Assembly: GCA_009885805.1 (NCBI GenBank) | Contig: VFJZ01000026.1 | Location: forward strand, 1 to 45,616 | Length of the DNA: 45,616 nt | Direction of reading: 5' to 3' | DNA from: Actinomycetota bacterium | Lineage (GTDB): Bacteria; Actinomycetota; Thermoleophilia; Gaiellales; F1-60-MAGs149 | In this document: positions 24,461 to 32,529 of the stretch, one piece after another | Position numbering within the stretch: position 1 is the stretch's first letter | Layout: each line of letters opens with the position of its first letter | Notes under the pieces: generated by a model | The model's database searches: none | Seen by the model: only the letters and a program-made list of their open reading frames with translations | What the model was told of the DNA's origin: nothing | Program-made: the position numbers and the translations under genes

Positions 24461-25053
24461 CGCTCGTCAAGGTCTGCGGACTCAACCGGGCGGCCGACGT
24501 CGCCGTCGCGATCGAGGCCGGCGCGGACATGGTCGGCTTCATCTTCGTCGACTGGTCGCCCCGCTACCTGGCGCCCGAGGACGCGGCCGCGGTCGTCGGC
24601 CGCGTGCCCGCCGGCACCGCCCGCGTCGGCGTGTTCGTCGATGCCGACCCGGACACGGTCGCCGCGATCGCCGACGAACTCGCGCTCGACCACGTCCAGC
24701 TGCACGGCGCCGAGCCGCCCGCGGTCGTCGAACGCTTCGGCGCCCGTGCGATCAAGGCCCATCGGTTGCCGGTCGACCACCCGCTCTACGGCGACACGAT
24801 CCTGCTCGACCGCCGGTTCCATGCAACGCCGACGGCCGCCGAGCTCGCGGAGCACTGGACGCTCGCCCGTGAGCTGGGCCGCGAGCGGCGCGTGCTGCTC
24901 GCCGGTGCGCTCGATGCCGGCAACGTCGGCGAGGCGATCCGCGTCGCCCGGCCGTGGGCGGTGGACGGCGTGCGTGGCACGGAGTCGGAGCCGGGCGTCA
25001 AGGACCACGCGAAGATCCGCGCCTTCGTGCGCGCAGCGAAGGAGGCGGCATGA
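24457..25053 (+). CDS. trpF: Phosphoribosylanthranilate isomerase, divergent
   Basis: Isomerises PRA to CdRP. The 198 residues start '[27 protein letters not shown]' with the catalytic Cys, then '[13 protein letters not shown]' and '[10 protein letters not shown]'. The catalytic Asp is kept in 'TILLDRRF'. However, the normal loop after it (YGGSGKTFDW-like) is replaced by '[13 protein letters not shown]', and the SSGVE phosphate loop by '[13 protein letters not shown]'. Position in the operon and the other motifs support TrpF, but with altered active-site loops. GTG start overlaps the trpC stop; stop overlaps trpB. Confidence 0.85.
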   Translation: MTLVKVCGLNRAADVAVAIEAGADMVGFIFVDWSPRYLAPEDAAAVVGRVPAGTARVGVFVDADPDTVAAIADELALDHVQLHGAEPPAVVERFGARAIKAHRLPVDHPLYGDTILLDRRFHATPTAAELAEHWTLARELGRERRVLLAGALDAGNVGEAIRVARPWAVDGVRGTESEPGVKDHAKIRAFVRAAKEAA

Positions 25054-26237
25054 TCGGCACCCACCAGCCAGATTCGCTCGGCCGATTCGGCGCGTTCGGT
25101 GGACGCTTCGTCCCCGAGACGGTGATGGCGGCGCTCGACGAGCTGCAGGCCGCGGTCAACGAGGCGCTGGCCGACCCGGCGTTCCACGCCGAGCGCGATG
25201 CGCTCGCACGCGACTTCATCGGGCGGCCGACGCCGCTCTATTACGCCGAGCGCCTGTCGGAGGCCGTCGGCGGCGCGCAGATCTGGCTGAAGCGCGAGGA
25301 CCTCAACCACACCGGCGCCCACAAGATCAACAACGCCGTCGGCCAGGCGCTGATCGCGCGCCGGCTCGGCAAGCGCCGGATCGTCGCGGAGACGGGCGCC
25401 GGCCAGCACGGCGTCGCGGCGGCGACGGTCTGCGCGCGGTTCGGCCTCGACGCCGTCGTCTACATGGGCCTCGAGGACACGCGGCGGCAGCGGCCGAACG
25501 TCGTCCGGATGCACATGCTCGGGGCCGAACTCGTGCCCGTCACCGCGGGCGCCGGGACGCTCAAGGACGCGATGAACGAGGCGATCCGCGACTGGATCGC
25601 GTCCGTCGAGACGACGCACTACATGATCGGCTCGGCCGCCGGCCCGCACCCCTACCCGCTGCTCGTGCGGGAGTTGCAGGCGGTGATCGGCGATGAGGCG
25701 CGTGCGCAACTGCTCGACCGCGCGGGCCGGCTGCCCGATGCCGTGCTCGCGTGCGTCGGGGGCGGTTCGAATGCGATCGGGATGTTCCACGCCTTCCGGG
25801 ATGACGACGTGCGGCTGATCGGCGTCGAGGCCGGCGGCGACGGCGCCCAACTCCACGCAGCAACGCTCGGCGGCGGGCGCGTCTCGATCCTGCACGGCTC
25901 GCGCTCGTACGTGCTCGCGGACGGCGAGGGACAGGTGCTCGAGACGCACTCGATCTCGGCCGGGCTCGACTATCCCGGCGTCGGGCCGGAGCACGCGCAC
26001 CTCAAGGAGACGGGCCGGGCCGAGTACGTGCCGGAGACCGACGAGGCCGCGCTCGTGGCCTTCCACCGCCTCTGCCGGCTCGAGGGGATCATTCCGGCGC
26101 TCGAGTCGGCGCATGCCCTCGCGCGCGCCGAGCGCGTTGCGGCGTCACTTCCGCCCGCTGCGATCGTCCTCGTCTGCCTGTCGGGCCGCGGCGACAAGGA
26201 TGTCGACGCGATCGCCGATCGCGAGGCCGTGCGATGA
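25050..26237 (+). CDS. trpB: Tryptophan synthase beta chain
   Basis: PLP enzyme joining indole and serine. The 395 residues have 'FGRF'-like '[13 protein letters not shown]' at the N-terminus, '[20 protein letters not shown]' (PLP-binding Lys, around 87), '[15 protein letters not shown]', '[14 protein letters not shown]', '[15 protein letters not shown]' (phosphate loop) and '[17 protein letters not shown]'. Typical TrpB1 length and motifs, hence the alpha-dependent form. Overlaps trpF and trpA by 4 nt each. Confidence 0.96.
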   Translation: MIGTHQPDSLGRFGAFGGRFVPETVMAALDELQAAVNEALADPAFHAERDALARDFIGRPTPLYYAERLSEAVGGAQIWLKREDLNHTGAHKINNAVGQALIARRLGKRRIVAETGAGQHGVAAATVCARFGLDAVVYMGLEDTRRQRPNVVRMHMLGAELVPVTAGAGTLKDAMNEAIRDWIASVETTHYMIGSAAGPHPYPLLVRELQAVIGDEARAQLLDRAGRLPDAVLACVGGGSNAIGMFHAFRDDDVRLIGVEAGGDGAQLHAATLGGGRVSILHGSRSYVLADGEGQVLETHSISAGLDYPGVGPEHAHLKETGRAEYVPETDEAALVAFHRLCRLEGIIPALESAHALARAERVAASLPPAAIVLVCLSGRGDKDVDAIADREAVR

Positions 26238-26974
26238 GGCTCGTCACGCCCGCGCTCGTCGTCTACCTGATGGCGGACGACGGCGTCGCCGACCTTGCGG
26301 CGGCGGCCGTCGAGGCGGGCGCGACCGCGATCGAACTCGGCATCCCCTACTCCGATCCCCTGGCGGACGGGCCGACGATCCAGCGCGCCGGCCAGCGCGC
26401 GCTCGACGCCGGGATGACGCCCTCGCGCGCACTCGCCGTGCTCGCCGAGATCGACCGGCGCGTCGACGTCCCGCTGATCCCGATGACGTACGGCGCGATC
26501 GTCGAGGCGTACGGCGTCGAGCGCTTCTGCGCCGACGCAGCGGCGGCCGGTGCGGAGGGGCTGATCGTCGCCGACATCCCGCCCGAGGAGTCCGCACCGC
26601 TGCGGGACGCCGCGGGCGGGGCCGGAATCGACCTGATCCACCTCGTCGCCCCGACCTCTCGCGAGGAGCGGCTGCGCGCGGCGGCCGGCCTGAGCCGCGG
26701 CTTCGTCTACCTGGTCGCGTCGATGGGGACGACGGGCGCGCGGGAACGGCTCGACGACCGGCTCGCCGGGCTGATCGGGCGGACGAAGGCGGCGGCCGGC
26801 GCGACCCCGGTGATCGCGGGCTTCGGTATCTCCCGCCCGGAGCACGTCCGCGCGGTGCTGGCAGCCGGCGGCGACGGCGTGATCGTCGCCTCGGCGGCGA
26901 TCGACGCCCTGGACGAGGGCGGCGCGGAGGGGTTTGCGACGTTCGTGCGGTCGCTGGCGGGCGCGCTGGCCTGA
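26234..26974 (+). CDS. trpA: Tryptophan synthase alpha chain
   Basis: Cleaves indole-3-glycerol phosphate. The 246-residue TIM barrel has the catalytic Glu and Asp in '[19 protein letters not shown]' (around 35-50), '[19 protein letters not shown]', '[10 protein letters not shown]', '[15 protein letters not shown]' and '[13 protein letters not shown]'. The N-terminal '[10 protein letters not shown]' is a variant of the family's FITAGDP region. It is the last gene of the operon; two palindromic repeats begin 4 nt after the stop and may end or protect the transcript. Confidence 0.94.
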   Translation: MRLVTPALVVYLMADDGVADLAAAAVEAGATAIELGIPYSDPLADGPTIQRAGQRALDAGMTPSRALAVLAEIDRRVDVPLIPMTYGAIVEAYGVERFCADAAAAGAEGLIVADIPPEESAPLRDAAGGAGIDLIHLVAPTSREERLRAAAGLSRGFVYLVASMGTTGARERLDDRLAGLIGRTKAAAGATPVIAGFGISRPEHVRAVLAAGGDGVIVASAAIDALDEGGAEGFATFVRSLAGALA

Positions 26975-26978
26975 CTCG

Positions 26979-27052
26979 CTGTCGCAATGGTGCCGCACGC
27001 CTTTGCGACACGCCGCTGTCGCAATGGTGCCGCACGCCTTTGCGACACGCGG
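26979..27052. repeat. Palindromic repeat family A, two tandem 37-bp copies
   Basis: Two adjacent 37-bp units (26979-27015 and 27016-27052), identical except near the end (GCCG against GCGG). Each has outer arms TGTCGCAA / TTTGCGACA around GGTGCCGCACGCC. The outer arms are the same as at 13084 and 28505 but the centre differs. They lie between trpA and the adenosine deaminase-like gene, 8 nt before the -10 box of the latter. Confidence 0.85.
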
Positions 27053-27071
27053 CGGCGCGTAACCTTCCGGC

Positions 27072-28046
27072 GTGCCATACCCGAAGATCGAGCTGCACGT
27101 CCACATCGAGGGCACCGTGCGCCCGGCGCGGCTCATCGAGATCGCGCGTCGCAACGGCTATCCGCTCCCAGCCGACACCGTCGAGGGCCTCGACGAGCTT
27201 TACCGGTTCCGGGACTTCAGACACTTCATCGAGGTCTGGGTTCTCGTCACGAACGCGCTGCAGCGGGCCGACGACTTCCGCGAGATCCTGGTCGACTATG
27301 CCGCCGAGGCGGCGTCGCACGGCGCCGTCTACCTGGAGGCGATCTTCTCGCCCGCCGAGCGCGTGCGACGGGGGACGACGTACGACGAGGTCTTCGCCGG
27401 CTTCTGCGACGGCATCGAGCAGGCACGTGCGCTGCACGGCGTCGAGATCCGCCTGACGCCCGACATCACGCGTGGTTTCACCCTCGACGAGGCGGAGGCC
27501 GTCGTCCGGCATGCCGCGCAGTACCGCGACCGCGGCGTCGTCGGCGTCGGCCTCGGCGGCCTCGAGGCGGAGTACCCGCCGGAGCTCTACGCCGACGTCT
27601 TCGCACTCGCCCGCGGCCTTGGCCTCGCGAGCGTGCCGCACGCCGGCGAGGTGGCGGGCGCGGCCAGCGTCCAGGGAGCGATCGAGAGCCTCCACGCCGA
27701 CCGTATCCGCCACGGCATCCGCTGCCTCGACGACCCCGGGCTGACCCGGGAGATCGCCGGCCGCGGCCTCGTGCTCGACGTCTGCCCCTTGTCGAACCTC
27801 CGCACCGGCGCTGTCGCCTCGCTCGCCGACCATCCCCTGCCGCAGCTCCTCGACGCAGGCGTGCGCTGCTCGATCTCGACCGACGACCCGGCGATGTTCG
27901 ACACCGACCTCGCCCGGGACTACGAGGCAGCGTGCTCCTGGGGCCACTCGCCGCGGCTGTTCTACGAGGCCGGCGTCGACGGCGCCCTCTGTGACGAGTC
28001 GACGCGGGCACGGCTGCGTGCGGTGGGCAACGCGTTCGACTGGTGA
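27072..28046 (+). CDS. add: Adenosine deaminase-family protein
   Basis: A 324-residue metal-dependent aminohydrolase. 'IELHVHIEGTVRP' gives the HxH metal ligands, 'VPHAGEVAGAASVQGAI' the third His and catalytic Glu, 'RIRHGIRCLDD' the catalytic His, and 'SISTDDPAMFDTDLARDY' the Asp pair. Family members deaminate adenosine, adenine or 6-amino-6-deoxyfutalosine, and sequence alone does not settle which; no menaquinone gene is near. The GTG start is 6 nt after TAACCT (27060-27065) with no Shine-Dalgarno. Confidence 0.85.
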   Translation: MPYPKIELHVHIEGTVRPARLIEIARRNGYPLPADTVEGLDELYRFRDFRHFIEVWVLVTNALQRADDFREILVDYAAEAASHGAVYLEAIFSPAERVRRGTTYDEVFAGFCDGIEQARALHGVEIRLTPDITRGFTLDEAEAVVRHAAQYRDRGVVGVGLGGLEAEYPPELYADVFALARGLGLASVPHAGEVAGAASVQGAIESLHADRIRHGIRCLDDPGLTREIAGRGLVLDVCPLSNLRTGAVASLADHPLPQLLDAGVRCSISTDDPAMFDTDLARDYEAACSWGHSPRLFYEAGVDGALCDESTRARLRAVGNAFDW

Positions 28047-28056
28047 TAATGGGCCG

Positions 28057-28494
28057 ATGCGCGATCTTCATCTCGACCCGTCGACCCTGCCGTGGGTCGA
28101 GCAGTCGCCCGGTGTCTGGTTCAAGCTGCTCCGTGCCGCGCCTGCAGAGGAGCGCTACACGAACCTGCTGCGAGTCGCGGCCGGCGGACTCCTCGCCCGG
28201 CACCGCCATCCCGGACCGGTCGAGGCCTGGGTGCTGCAGGGTTCGTGGCGCTACCGCGAACACGACTGGGTCGCGCGGGCAGGCGACTACGTGTATGAGC
28301 CGATCGGCGACGTGCACACGCTCGTCGTCGACCCGGCCGAGGAGATGATCACCCTCTTCAACGTCGCCGGCGGCGTGGTCTACCTCGACACGGACGACAG
28401 CGTCACGCGCATCGACACGGCGCAGTCGAAGCTCGATCTGTACCGGGCGCACTGCGCGGCCAACGGACTGGACGTGGCGCCCGTCGCGTTTTGA
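28057..28494 (+). CDS. Cupin protein, 2,4'-dihydroxyacetophenone dioxygenase-like
   Basis: A 145-residue single-domain cupin. 'LLARHRHPGPVEAWVLQGSWRY' carries the two His and the Glu of cupin motif 1, 'DYVYEPIGDVHTLVV' the third His of motif 2. The C-terminal 'VVYLDTDDSVTRIDTAQSKLDLYRAHC' matches the dihydroxyacetophenone dioxygenase group, whose members cleave C-C bonds with Fe(II). The native substrate is unknown. ATG 28057 is 6 nt after GATAAT (28045-28050), which overlaps the end of the preceding gene by 2 nt. Confidence 0.8.
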   Translation: MRDLHLDPSTLPWVEQSPGVWFKLLRAAPAEERYTNLLRVAAGGLLARHRHPGPVEAWVLQGSWRYREHDWVARAGDYVYEPIGDVHTLVVDPAEEMITLFNVAGGVVYLDTDDSVTRIDTAQSKLDLYRAHCAANGLDVAPVAF

Positions 28495-28504
28495 CCGGGG
28501 CGGC

Positions 28505-28601
28505 GTGTCGCAAAGGTGCGCGGCACGAATGCGACAGTTCTACCCAGGCGGCGTGTCGCAAAGGTGCGCGGCACGAATGCGACACGGCACGAATGCGACA
28601 C
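28505..28601. repeat. Palindromic repeat family A, two copies plus a partial copy
   Basis: Two near-identical 32-33-bp copies (28505-28536 and 28553-28585), 48 bp apart start to start. Each has GTGTCGCA, AAG, GTGCG, C, GGCAC, GAA, TGCGACA. A third, partial copy GGCACGAATGCGACAC (28586-28601) follows directly, duplicating the right half. The copies are in the opposite orientation to the one at 13084. The partial copy abuts the promoter of the next gene. Confidence 0.88.
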
Positions 28602-28618
28602 TCTCTAGTGTTCGAGGC

Positions 28619-30124
28619 ATGCGGTACCGCCGCCGGCCCCCACTCCTCCTCCTGCTCGGCTTCGTCCCGCTCGCCGTCGCGATCTGGTGGACGATCGACG
28701 CCGGCACCAGCGCCTACCTCGAAAACCCGACGGTGCTCGTCGCCGCACCGCTGGCCGGCGCGTTCGTGATCACCGCCGCGTTCTGGACGTTCGGGCTCGT
28801 GGACAACCGGCGCCGGATGCGCGAGTGGCGGGCCCTCGCCGAATGGGGCGCCCCGCACGGCCTGGCGTTCGACATCCAGGGCTACACCGTCGGCGGCACG
28901 CTGGGCCGACGTGACGACGTCGCGATCGAGAACGTCATCTCCGGCTTCATCGCAGGCGCGCGCGAGGGGTCGATCGCGCACGTCGCGATCCCGCGACGCC
29001 GCTGGCGCTTCCTCGCGGCGATCCCGCTGATGGGGATCTTCGCGTTCGGCAGCTTCGACCTCTGGACGGTCGTCCGGTTGCGCCTGAACGCGGACGAGGT
29101 GCGGCCGTTCAGCCGGCTCCACCTCCGCCGCGGCGGCCTGCGCGACGCCTCGCTCCTCGCCGCCTTCAGCGACGTCGCAACGCCACTCCGCCACGTCGAT
29201 CTGGAATCCGTCGAGCTCCACGATCTCTACGGCCTCGAGGTGAATGACGACGCCGACGAGGTCGCCGTTCGCCGACTCTTCAGCCCCGTCTTCATCCGCT
29301 GGCTGATCGAGCGTGCCGCGCGTCCCCTCATGGTCGATGTCCACGGCGGTGAACTCGTCGTCGCCGTGCCGGGACGCCACCTGGCGACGGCGGAACTGGA
29401 CGAAGCGCTCGCGACCGCAGTGACGGTGGCCGAGAACGTCGCGCCGGCGATCCGCGACGAGGTGCCGCCGCCGCAGGCACCGGTCACCCCCGTCGTGTCC
29501 CACTCGTTCACGCTCGGCATCGTCATCTCGGGCGCTGCGCTCGTCGCCGCCTTCGGCGTCGGCGGCTACTTCGTCTTGCGCGGGACGGACGGCCTGTCGC
29601 GGCCGGCGGAGGCGAGGGATGAGGCGCGTGCCCTCGCCGCGTCCGCCCGGATTCCGCAGGACCGCGTGCTGGAGTACCGCGCCACGGTCGTCGGCGTCGG
29701 CGACCTCCTCGGCTCCGGCACCCTCACGATCGCCAGCTCGTCACGACGCCGTCTCGTACACCTCGATGTCACCACCGCGGCGGTCTGGCAGCGCTGGGAC
29801 GGCACGGCGGTCGAATGGACGTGCCGCGCACCGCTCGGTGGGACACCGACCTGCGCCCCGGGAGGCGACGCCCTGCTCGCACCCGTCGTCGCCCTGCTCG
29901 AGGGCGCCACCCTCGGCGAACACTTCGACCTCGACGGCTTCGCGACCACGAGCACGAGCGGCAGTGCCAGTTGCGCGTCGCTGCTCGGGGGCACGTTCTG
30001 CGTCCGGCCCGACGGCGTCGTCACCGCGGTTCGCGCCAACCGCGCCGGCGTCGTCACGCTCGACCTCACCGACGAGCGACCGCTCGAAGAGGGAGACCTC
30101 GCCGCGCCGGCGAAGGTCGGCTGA
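28619..30124 (+). CDS. Large membrane protein of unknown function
   Basis: A 501-residue protein with two N-terminal membrane helices (about 8-26 and 39-59), a central soluble part containing 'FDLWTVVRLRLNADEVRPF' and 'HDLYGLEVNDDADEVAVRRLFSP', another helix about 300-322 ('LGIVISGAALVAAFGVGGYFVL') and a C-terminal outer domain with four Cys ('WTCRAPLGGTPTCAPG', 'SCASLLGGTFCVRPDG') that could form two disulfides. I do not recognise the family. The open frame begins inside the repeats; I chose ATG 28619, 7 nt after TAGTGT (28606-28611), which sits in a small palindrome ACACT-ctct-AGTGT. Coupled to the nuclease gene by TGATG. Confidence 0.75.
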   Translation: MRYRRRPPLLLLLGFVPLAVAIWWTIDAGTSAYLENPTVLVAAPLAGAFVITAAFWTFGLVDNRRRMREWRALAEWGAPHGLAFDIQGYTVGGTLGRRDDVAIENVISGFIAGAREGSIAHVAIPRRRWRFLAAIPLMGIFAFGSFDLWTVVRLRLNADEVRPFSRLHLRRGGLRDASLLAAFSDVATPLRHVDLESVELHDLYGLEVNDDADEVAVRRLFSPVFIRWLIERAARPLMVDVHGGELVVAVPGRHLATAELDEALATAVTVAENVAPAIRDEVPPPQAPVTPVVSHSFTLGIVISGAALVAAFGVGGYFVLRGTDGLSRPAEARDEARALAASARIPQDRVLEYRATVVGVGDLLGSGTLTIASSSRRRLVHLDVTTAAVWQRWDGTAVEWTCRAPLGGTPTCAPGGDALLAPVVALLEGATLGEHFDLDGFATTSTSGSASCASLLGGTFCVRPDGVVTAVRANRAGVVTLDLTDERPLEEGDLAAPAKVG

Positions 30125-31509
30125 TGGAGATCCGGTCGTACGGCGCGGCGCGGACCGTGACAGGCTCGTGTCACCTCGTCGAGACCGGCGGCGCCCGCGT
30201 CCTGCTCGACTGCGGCCTCTTCCAGGGCACGGCGGAACTCTGGGCGCAGAACCGTGCCCCGTTCGGCTTCGACGCCGCGGGCATCGACGCCGTCGTCCTC
30301 TCCCACGCGCACATCGACCACGCCGGCCGCCTGCCGCTGCTCTTGAGGCGTGGGTTCACGGGCGAGATCCACGCGACGGAGGCGACGCGCCTGATCGCGG
30401 AGCACCTGCTACTCGACGCTGCGAAGCTCCAGATGGAGGATCGCGAGCGAGCGAAGCGCAAGGGACGACCGGCCGACCCCGAGCTGTACACGACCGATGA
30501 CGTCGTCGCGACGCTGGAGCGCTTCCGGCCCCTCCGCTACGACCAGCCCACCGCCGTCGCCGGCCTGAGGATCACGCCGCAGCGCGCGGGCCACGTTCCC
30601 GGTTCGGCGAGCTTCCTGATCGAGAGCGACGCTCGCCGCCTCGTCTTCAGCGGCGACCTCGGGAACGCGCGCAAGGTCGTCATGCCGGACCCCGTGCCAT
30701 GCCCGCCGGCCGACCTCGTCCTCGTCGAGTCGACGTATGGCGACCGCGACCACCGCCCGTTCGAGGCGACGCTGGCCGAGTTCCGCGACATCCTCCGCGA
30801 GGCCGCGCGACGAGGCGGCAAGGTGCTCGTGCCGACGTTCGCGCTGGAGCGCACCCACGACATCCTCTACCACCTCGCGCGCCTCGAGGAGACCCACGAG
30901 TTGGAGCCGCTACCCGTCTGGGTCGACTCCCCGCTAGCGCGCCGCATCGACACCGTCTACGACGTCTCCGTGGACGAGTTCTCGGCCGAGGTGCAACTGC
31001 TCTACCGCAAGGGCCGCGACCCGTTCCATCCGAAGCGCCTCGCCTACACCCAGAGCGTGGACGACTCCAAACGCATCAACAGCGCGACGGAGGCGACGAT
31101 CGTGATCGCGGGCTCCGGCATGATGACCGGCGGCCGCATCCTCCACCACCTCCGCGCGCACCTCGACGAGCCGTCCACGACGGTCGTCATCGTCGGGTTC
31201 CAGCCGGGCGGCGGCCTCGGCCGGCTCCTGGTCGACGGCGCCCCGCAGGTGAACGTGATGGGGCAGACGGTCGACGTTCGCGCCCGGATCGCGACCGTCG
31301 GCGGGTTCTCCGCCCACGCCGACCGCACCGAGCTCCTCGACTGGACGGCCGGCGCCGGCGGCGACGCCGAGATCCGCCTCGTCCACGGCGAGGTCAGCGC
31401 CATGACGTCGTTGCGCGACGCGCTGCGCCTGCGCGGTCAGAAGGCCGAGCTGCAGCCGTCCGCGATCCACCTGCCCGGGCCCGGCCGCCGCGACGAGGGC
31501 GGCGAGTAG
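30124..31509 (+). CDS. Metallo-beta-lactamase/beta-CASP ribonuclease-like protein
   Basis: A 461-residue MBL-fold RNA exonuclease of the YSH1/CPSF73 type. Motifs: 'RTVTGSCHLVE' and 'VLLDCGLFQG', metal-binding 'LSHAHIDHAGRLPLL' (around 60), 'GHVPGSASFLIE' (around 157), 'FSGDLG' and, in the beta-CASP part, 'VESTYGDRDH', 'VPTFALERT', 'IAGSGMMTGGRILHHL', 'VGFQPGGGLGRLL', 'GGFSAHADRTELL' (last His). All zinc ligands are present. ATG overlaps the upstream stop (TGATG), so it is cotranscribed with the unknown membrane protein. Confidence 0.9.
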   Translation: MEIRSYGAARTVTGSCHLVETGGARVLLDCGLFQGTAELWAQNRAPFGFDAAGIDAVVLSHAHIDHAGRLPLLLRRGFTGEIHATEATRLIAEHLLLDAAKLQMEDRERAKRKGRPADPELYTTDDVVATLERFRPLRYDQPTAVAGLRITPQRAGHVPGSASFLIESDARRLVFSGDLGNARKVVMPDPVPCPPADLVLVESTYGDRDHRPFEATLAEFRDILREAARRGGKVLVPTFALERTHDILYHLARLEETHELEPLPVWVDSPLARRIDTVYDVSVDEFSAEVQLLYRKGRDPFHPKRLAYTQSVDDSKRINSATEATIVIAGSGMMTGGRILHHLRAHLDEPSTTVVIVGFQPGGGLGRLLVDGAPQVNVMGQTVDVRARIATVGGFSAHADRTELLDWTAGAGGDAEIRLVHGEVSAMTSLRDALRLRGQKAELQPSAIHLPGPGRRDEGGE

Positions 31510-31510
31510 C

Positions 31511-32251
31511 TCAGGGCAGCCAGCGGTCGCCGGCGGGCGTCACGACCAGCTCGTGCGTCAGCCCGCGCACGTCCTGGCCGGCGAGGTAGAGCACGGCGGC
31601 GGCGACGTCGGCCTCCCGCGCAAGTGCACGCCGTGGCTGGGACGCAGCGCGGTCGGCGGTCTTCGGCGACTCGATCGTCGCGTCGACCACGAGCAGCGCC
31701 ACGTGGATGTCCTCGTCGCGCAACTCCTGCGCGGCGGCGTGGACGAGCGCGCGCGTCGCCGCCGCACCCGCGCCCCAGGCGCCGCGGCCGGGGAGCGACC
31801 GCCGCGCCGACCCGCCGGTGATCTGCACGAGTGCGCCGCCGCCGCCGCTCGCGCGCAGCGCGCGCACACCCAACTGGAGGAAGAGCGCGCACTGCTCCGC
31901 GACCGGGGTGCACCACTGGCGGACGGCGTCCGGTCCGGCATCAGCGATCGGTCCGCCACCCCAGACCGAGCCGGGATCCGGTCTGCTCGCCGAGATCGCG
32001 TTGACCAGGAGCGAGAGGGGGCCGACGGCAGCCGTCGCCTCGTCGATGGCCCGCGCGAGGTCCGCCGGGTCGGTTGCGTCGGCCTCGATCGCGACGGCGC
32101 CGACCGCGCGAGCCCGATCGAGCGAATCCGTTGAGCGGGCAACACACGCGACCCGGTAGCCATGCTCGAGAAGGTGCGCCGCAGTCGAGCCGCCGAGGTT
32201 CCTCGCGCCGAGTACGAGCGCTCCGCCGGCGCTCTCCGTGGATCGGCGCAT
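31511..32251 (-). CDS. SDR-fold protein lacking the catalytic Tyr-Lys
   Basis: A 246-residue Rossmann protein of the short-chain dehydrogenase type: 'ALVLGARNLGGSTAAHLLEHG' replaces the usual TGxxxGxG, 'EADATDPADLARAI' binds adenine, and 'LLVNAISAS' stands for NNAG. Where YxxxK should be, the sequence reads 'GAWGAGAAATRALVHA', without Tyr or Lys. It is therefore probably not a standard oxidoreductase; a binding or regulatory role is possible. ATG 32251 has TATCGT (32259-32264) 7 nt upstream. Converges on the nuclease gene with a 1-nt gap. Confidence 0.72.
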   Translation of the reverse strand: MRRSTESAGGALVLGARNLGGSTAAHLLEHGYRVACVARSTDSLDRARAVGAVAIEADATDPADLARAIDEATAAVGPLSLLVNAISASRPDPGSVWGGGPIADAGPDAVRQWCTPVAEQCALFLQLGVRALRASGGGGALVQITGGSARRSLPGRGAWGAGAAATRALVHAAAQELRDEDIHVALLVVDATIESPKTADRAASQPRRALAREADVAAAVLYLAGQDVRGLTHELVVTPAGDRWLP

Positions 32252-32258
32252 GCGGCAG

Positions 32259-32268
32259 ACGATACACT
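32259..32268. promoter_or_regulatory. Symmetric bidirectional -10 element (SDR / small protein)
   Basis: ACGATACACT fits ANNNTANNNT. Plus strand: TACACT (32263-32268), 6 nt before ATG 32275. Minus strand: TATCGT (32259-32264), 7 nt before ATG 32251. The start codons are 23 nt apart, the same arrangement as at 19640-19649. Confidence 0.65.
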
Positions 32269-32274
32269 CTGCCC

Positions 32275-32529
32275 ATGCCCTGGTGGCTGCACCATCTGCT
32301 GATCGGCTGGATCGGGATGAAGATCGTCCTGGTGCCGGCGTTCATCGCGATGCGTCGGGCGCTGCGGGCGACCGACGAGCAGGACCGGCTCGACGCGATC
32401 TGGCTCGCGGAGTACGAGGCGGGCCGCGGCGGCGGCGGCGACCCGATCGCGGTGCGCCGGCACCGGCCGCGACCGCGCAGCCCGCGCGACGGGGCCGTAC
32501 TCCGCACGCAACGCACGCGTGTCCCCTGA
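32275..32529 (+). CDS. Small membrane-anchored hypothetical protein
   Basis: An 84-residue protein with one hydrophobic N-terminal segment ('HLLIGWIGMKIVLVPAFIAM') and a basic, Arg/Pro-rich tail. No family recognised. It starts directly downstream of a -10 box (TACACT, 6-nt gap). The stop TGA overlaps the CTG from which the glycosylase-like gene seems to start, as in the pair before xseA. Real expression is supported mainly by the promoter position. Confidence 0.6.
   Translation: MPWWLHHLLIGWIGMKIVLVPAFIAMRRALRATDEQDRLDAIWLAEYEAGRGGGGDPIAVRRHRPRPRSPRDGAVLRTQRTRVP

Noticed and set aside
26979-27052. Two direct 37-bp repeats as a possible CRISPR array
   Set aside because: The copies are directly adjacent with no spacer, each is palindromic through its length, the same arms occur singly elsewhere, and no cas gene is present.
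28505-28618. N-terminal extension of the membrane protein through the repeats
   Set aside because: The translation is just the repeat read as protein; ATG 28619 directly follows a -10 box and begins with a normal membrane segment.
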